DNA of 5,394 nt from Verrucomicrobiota bacterium (GTDB taxonomy: Bacteria > Verrucomicrobiota > Kiritimatiellia > Kiritimatiellales > Tichowtungiaceae), in the NCBI GenBank assembly GCA_030619095.1, contig JAUXCB010000122.1, positions 1 through 5,394 on the forward strand, read 5' to 3'. Below are positions 5,001-5,394 of the stretch, in pieces. The notes beneath the pieces are model-generated. The model was given only the letters and a program-made list of their open reading frames with translations, had not been told where the DNA came from and ran no database searches. The position numbers and the translations under genes are program-made. Positions within the stretch are counted from its first letter, which is position 1; every line of letters starts with the position of its first letter.

Positions 5001-5394
5001 TCCAGCCCCACCGCTTGCCGGGCGGCTTGAAGGGTTTTTCGGGTTTCGGCCCGGGCCCTTTCAGCCCCTTTCTGAAGAACCTCTTCCACATAATCCATAT
5101 TCTTTTCGAGCTCGGCGCGTTTTTCGCGCATCGGCGCAAAGTGCTCGTTAATTTTTGAGAGCAGCTCTTTTTTGGCGGTTCCATAGCCGAAGTTGCCGGC
5201 GCGGTAGCGCAGCGCGAGGTCGACGGCCTCTTCATCGGTCGCAAACAGCTTGTAGAGTGCGAAAACATTGCAGGTCTCGGGATCCTTGGGATCCTCCAGT
5301 TCCTTGCTGTCGGTCACAATCTTCATCACCCGTTTTTTGAGCGGGCCGGGCGCACCGAAAATTTCCAGCGTGTTATCGTAGGACAAGTCGGAGG
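4997..5394 (-). CDS. trpS: Tryptophan--tRNA ligase, C-terminal part (5' end outside window)
   Basis: Class I aminoacyl-tRNA synthetase that charges tRNA-Trp in the cytoplasm; only about the last 130 of an expected 330 or so residues are present. The recognisable bacterial TrpS tail begins at SYDNTLEIFG and continues through VMKIVTDS, EDPKDPETCNVFALYKLF, YRAGNFGYGTAKKELL and DYVEEVLQKGAERAR to a TGA stop. This is the C-terminal helical region that follows the catalytic loop. The gene runs off the right edge; the TTG at 5386 is not its start. The KMSKS loop should lie directly before SYDNT, but the visible codons there read x-S-D-L instead of K-M-S-K. This is either a real change or an end artefact. 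No terminator follows, so readthrough into the toxin-antitoxin pair and scpA is plausible. Confidence 0.92.
   Translation of the reverse strand, partial: SDLSYDNTLEIFGAPGPLKKRVMKIVTDSKELEDPKDPETCNVFALYKLFATDEEAVDLALRYRAGNFGYGTAKKELLSKINEHFAPMREKRAELEKNMDYVEEVLQKGAERARAETRKTLQAARQAVGLE

Overview
The window is an ordinary, gene-dense stretch of bacterial chromosome. The base composition is moderately GC-rich: lines I counted by hand in hisC and scpA come to about 53-68% GC. Apart from one short gene at the left end, everything reads leftward on the minus strand. The order trpS - scpA - scpB - pheA - hisC, next to a membrane-anchored bactofilin-like protein, would suit a PVC-group bacterium (Verrucomicrobiota/Kiritimatiellota type). 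That placement is a guess from gene order and protein flavour and has not been tested.

In transcription order (right to left) the minus strand carries the following. First is the 3' part of trpS (5394-4997), cut by the window edge. Then comes a type II toxin-antitoxin pair, a Phd/YefM-like antitoxin (4935-4624) and a VapC-like PIN-domain toxin (4627-4232), with its own sigma70-type promoter and paired palindromic operator sites. Next are scpA (4226-3447) and scpB (3450-2764), the kleisin and winged-helix partners of SMC. They are followed by pheA (2777-1713), a fused chorismate mutase/prephenate dehydratase with an ACT domain, and hisC (1613-525), a PLP aminotransferase. scpA/scpB overlap by 4 bp and scpB/pheA by 14 bp, so these three are almost certainly co-transcribed. 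hisC follows after a 99-bp gap. On the plus strand a short membrane protein with a bactofilin-like beta-repeat tail (6-515) converges on hisC, with only 9 bp between the two stop codons.

Functionally, pheA plus an aminotransferase would carry chorismate through prephenate and phenylpyruvate to phenylalanine. scpAB serve chromosome condensation and segregation, and trpS charges tRNA-Trp. The toxin-antitoxin pair looks like an insertion that separates trpS from scpA. It is visibly AT-richer than its neighbours, and scpA, directly downstream, is the only complete gene of the cluster without a recognisable Shine-Dalgarno sequence.

The least expected structure is in the pheA-hisC gap. Two hairpins stand head to head, each preceded by CTGTAG and each with a 7-nt loop of the form GCCNRGA, but with different stem sequences. 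This is the architecture of REP elements (5' GTAG foot plus hairpin, arranged as an inverted pair), which in other bacteria are mobilised by RAYT transposases. A second oddity is that the KMSKS signature expected just upstream of the visible part of TrpS is not there in the last bases of the window. I see no CRISPR array, rRNA, tRNA or insertion sequence. No gene-free stretch exceeds about 100 bp.
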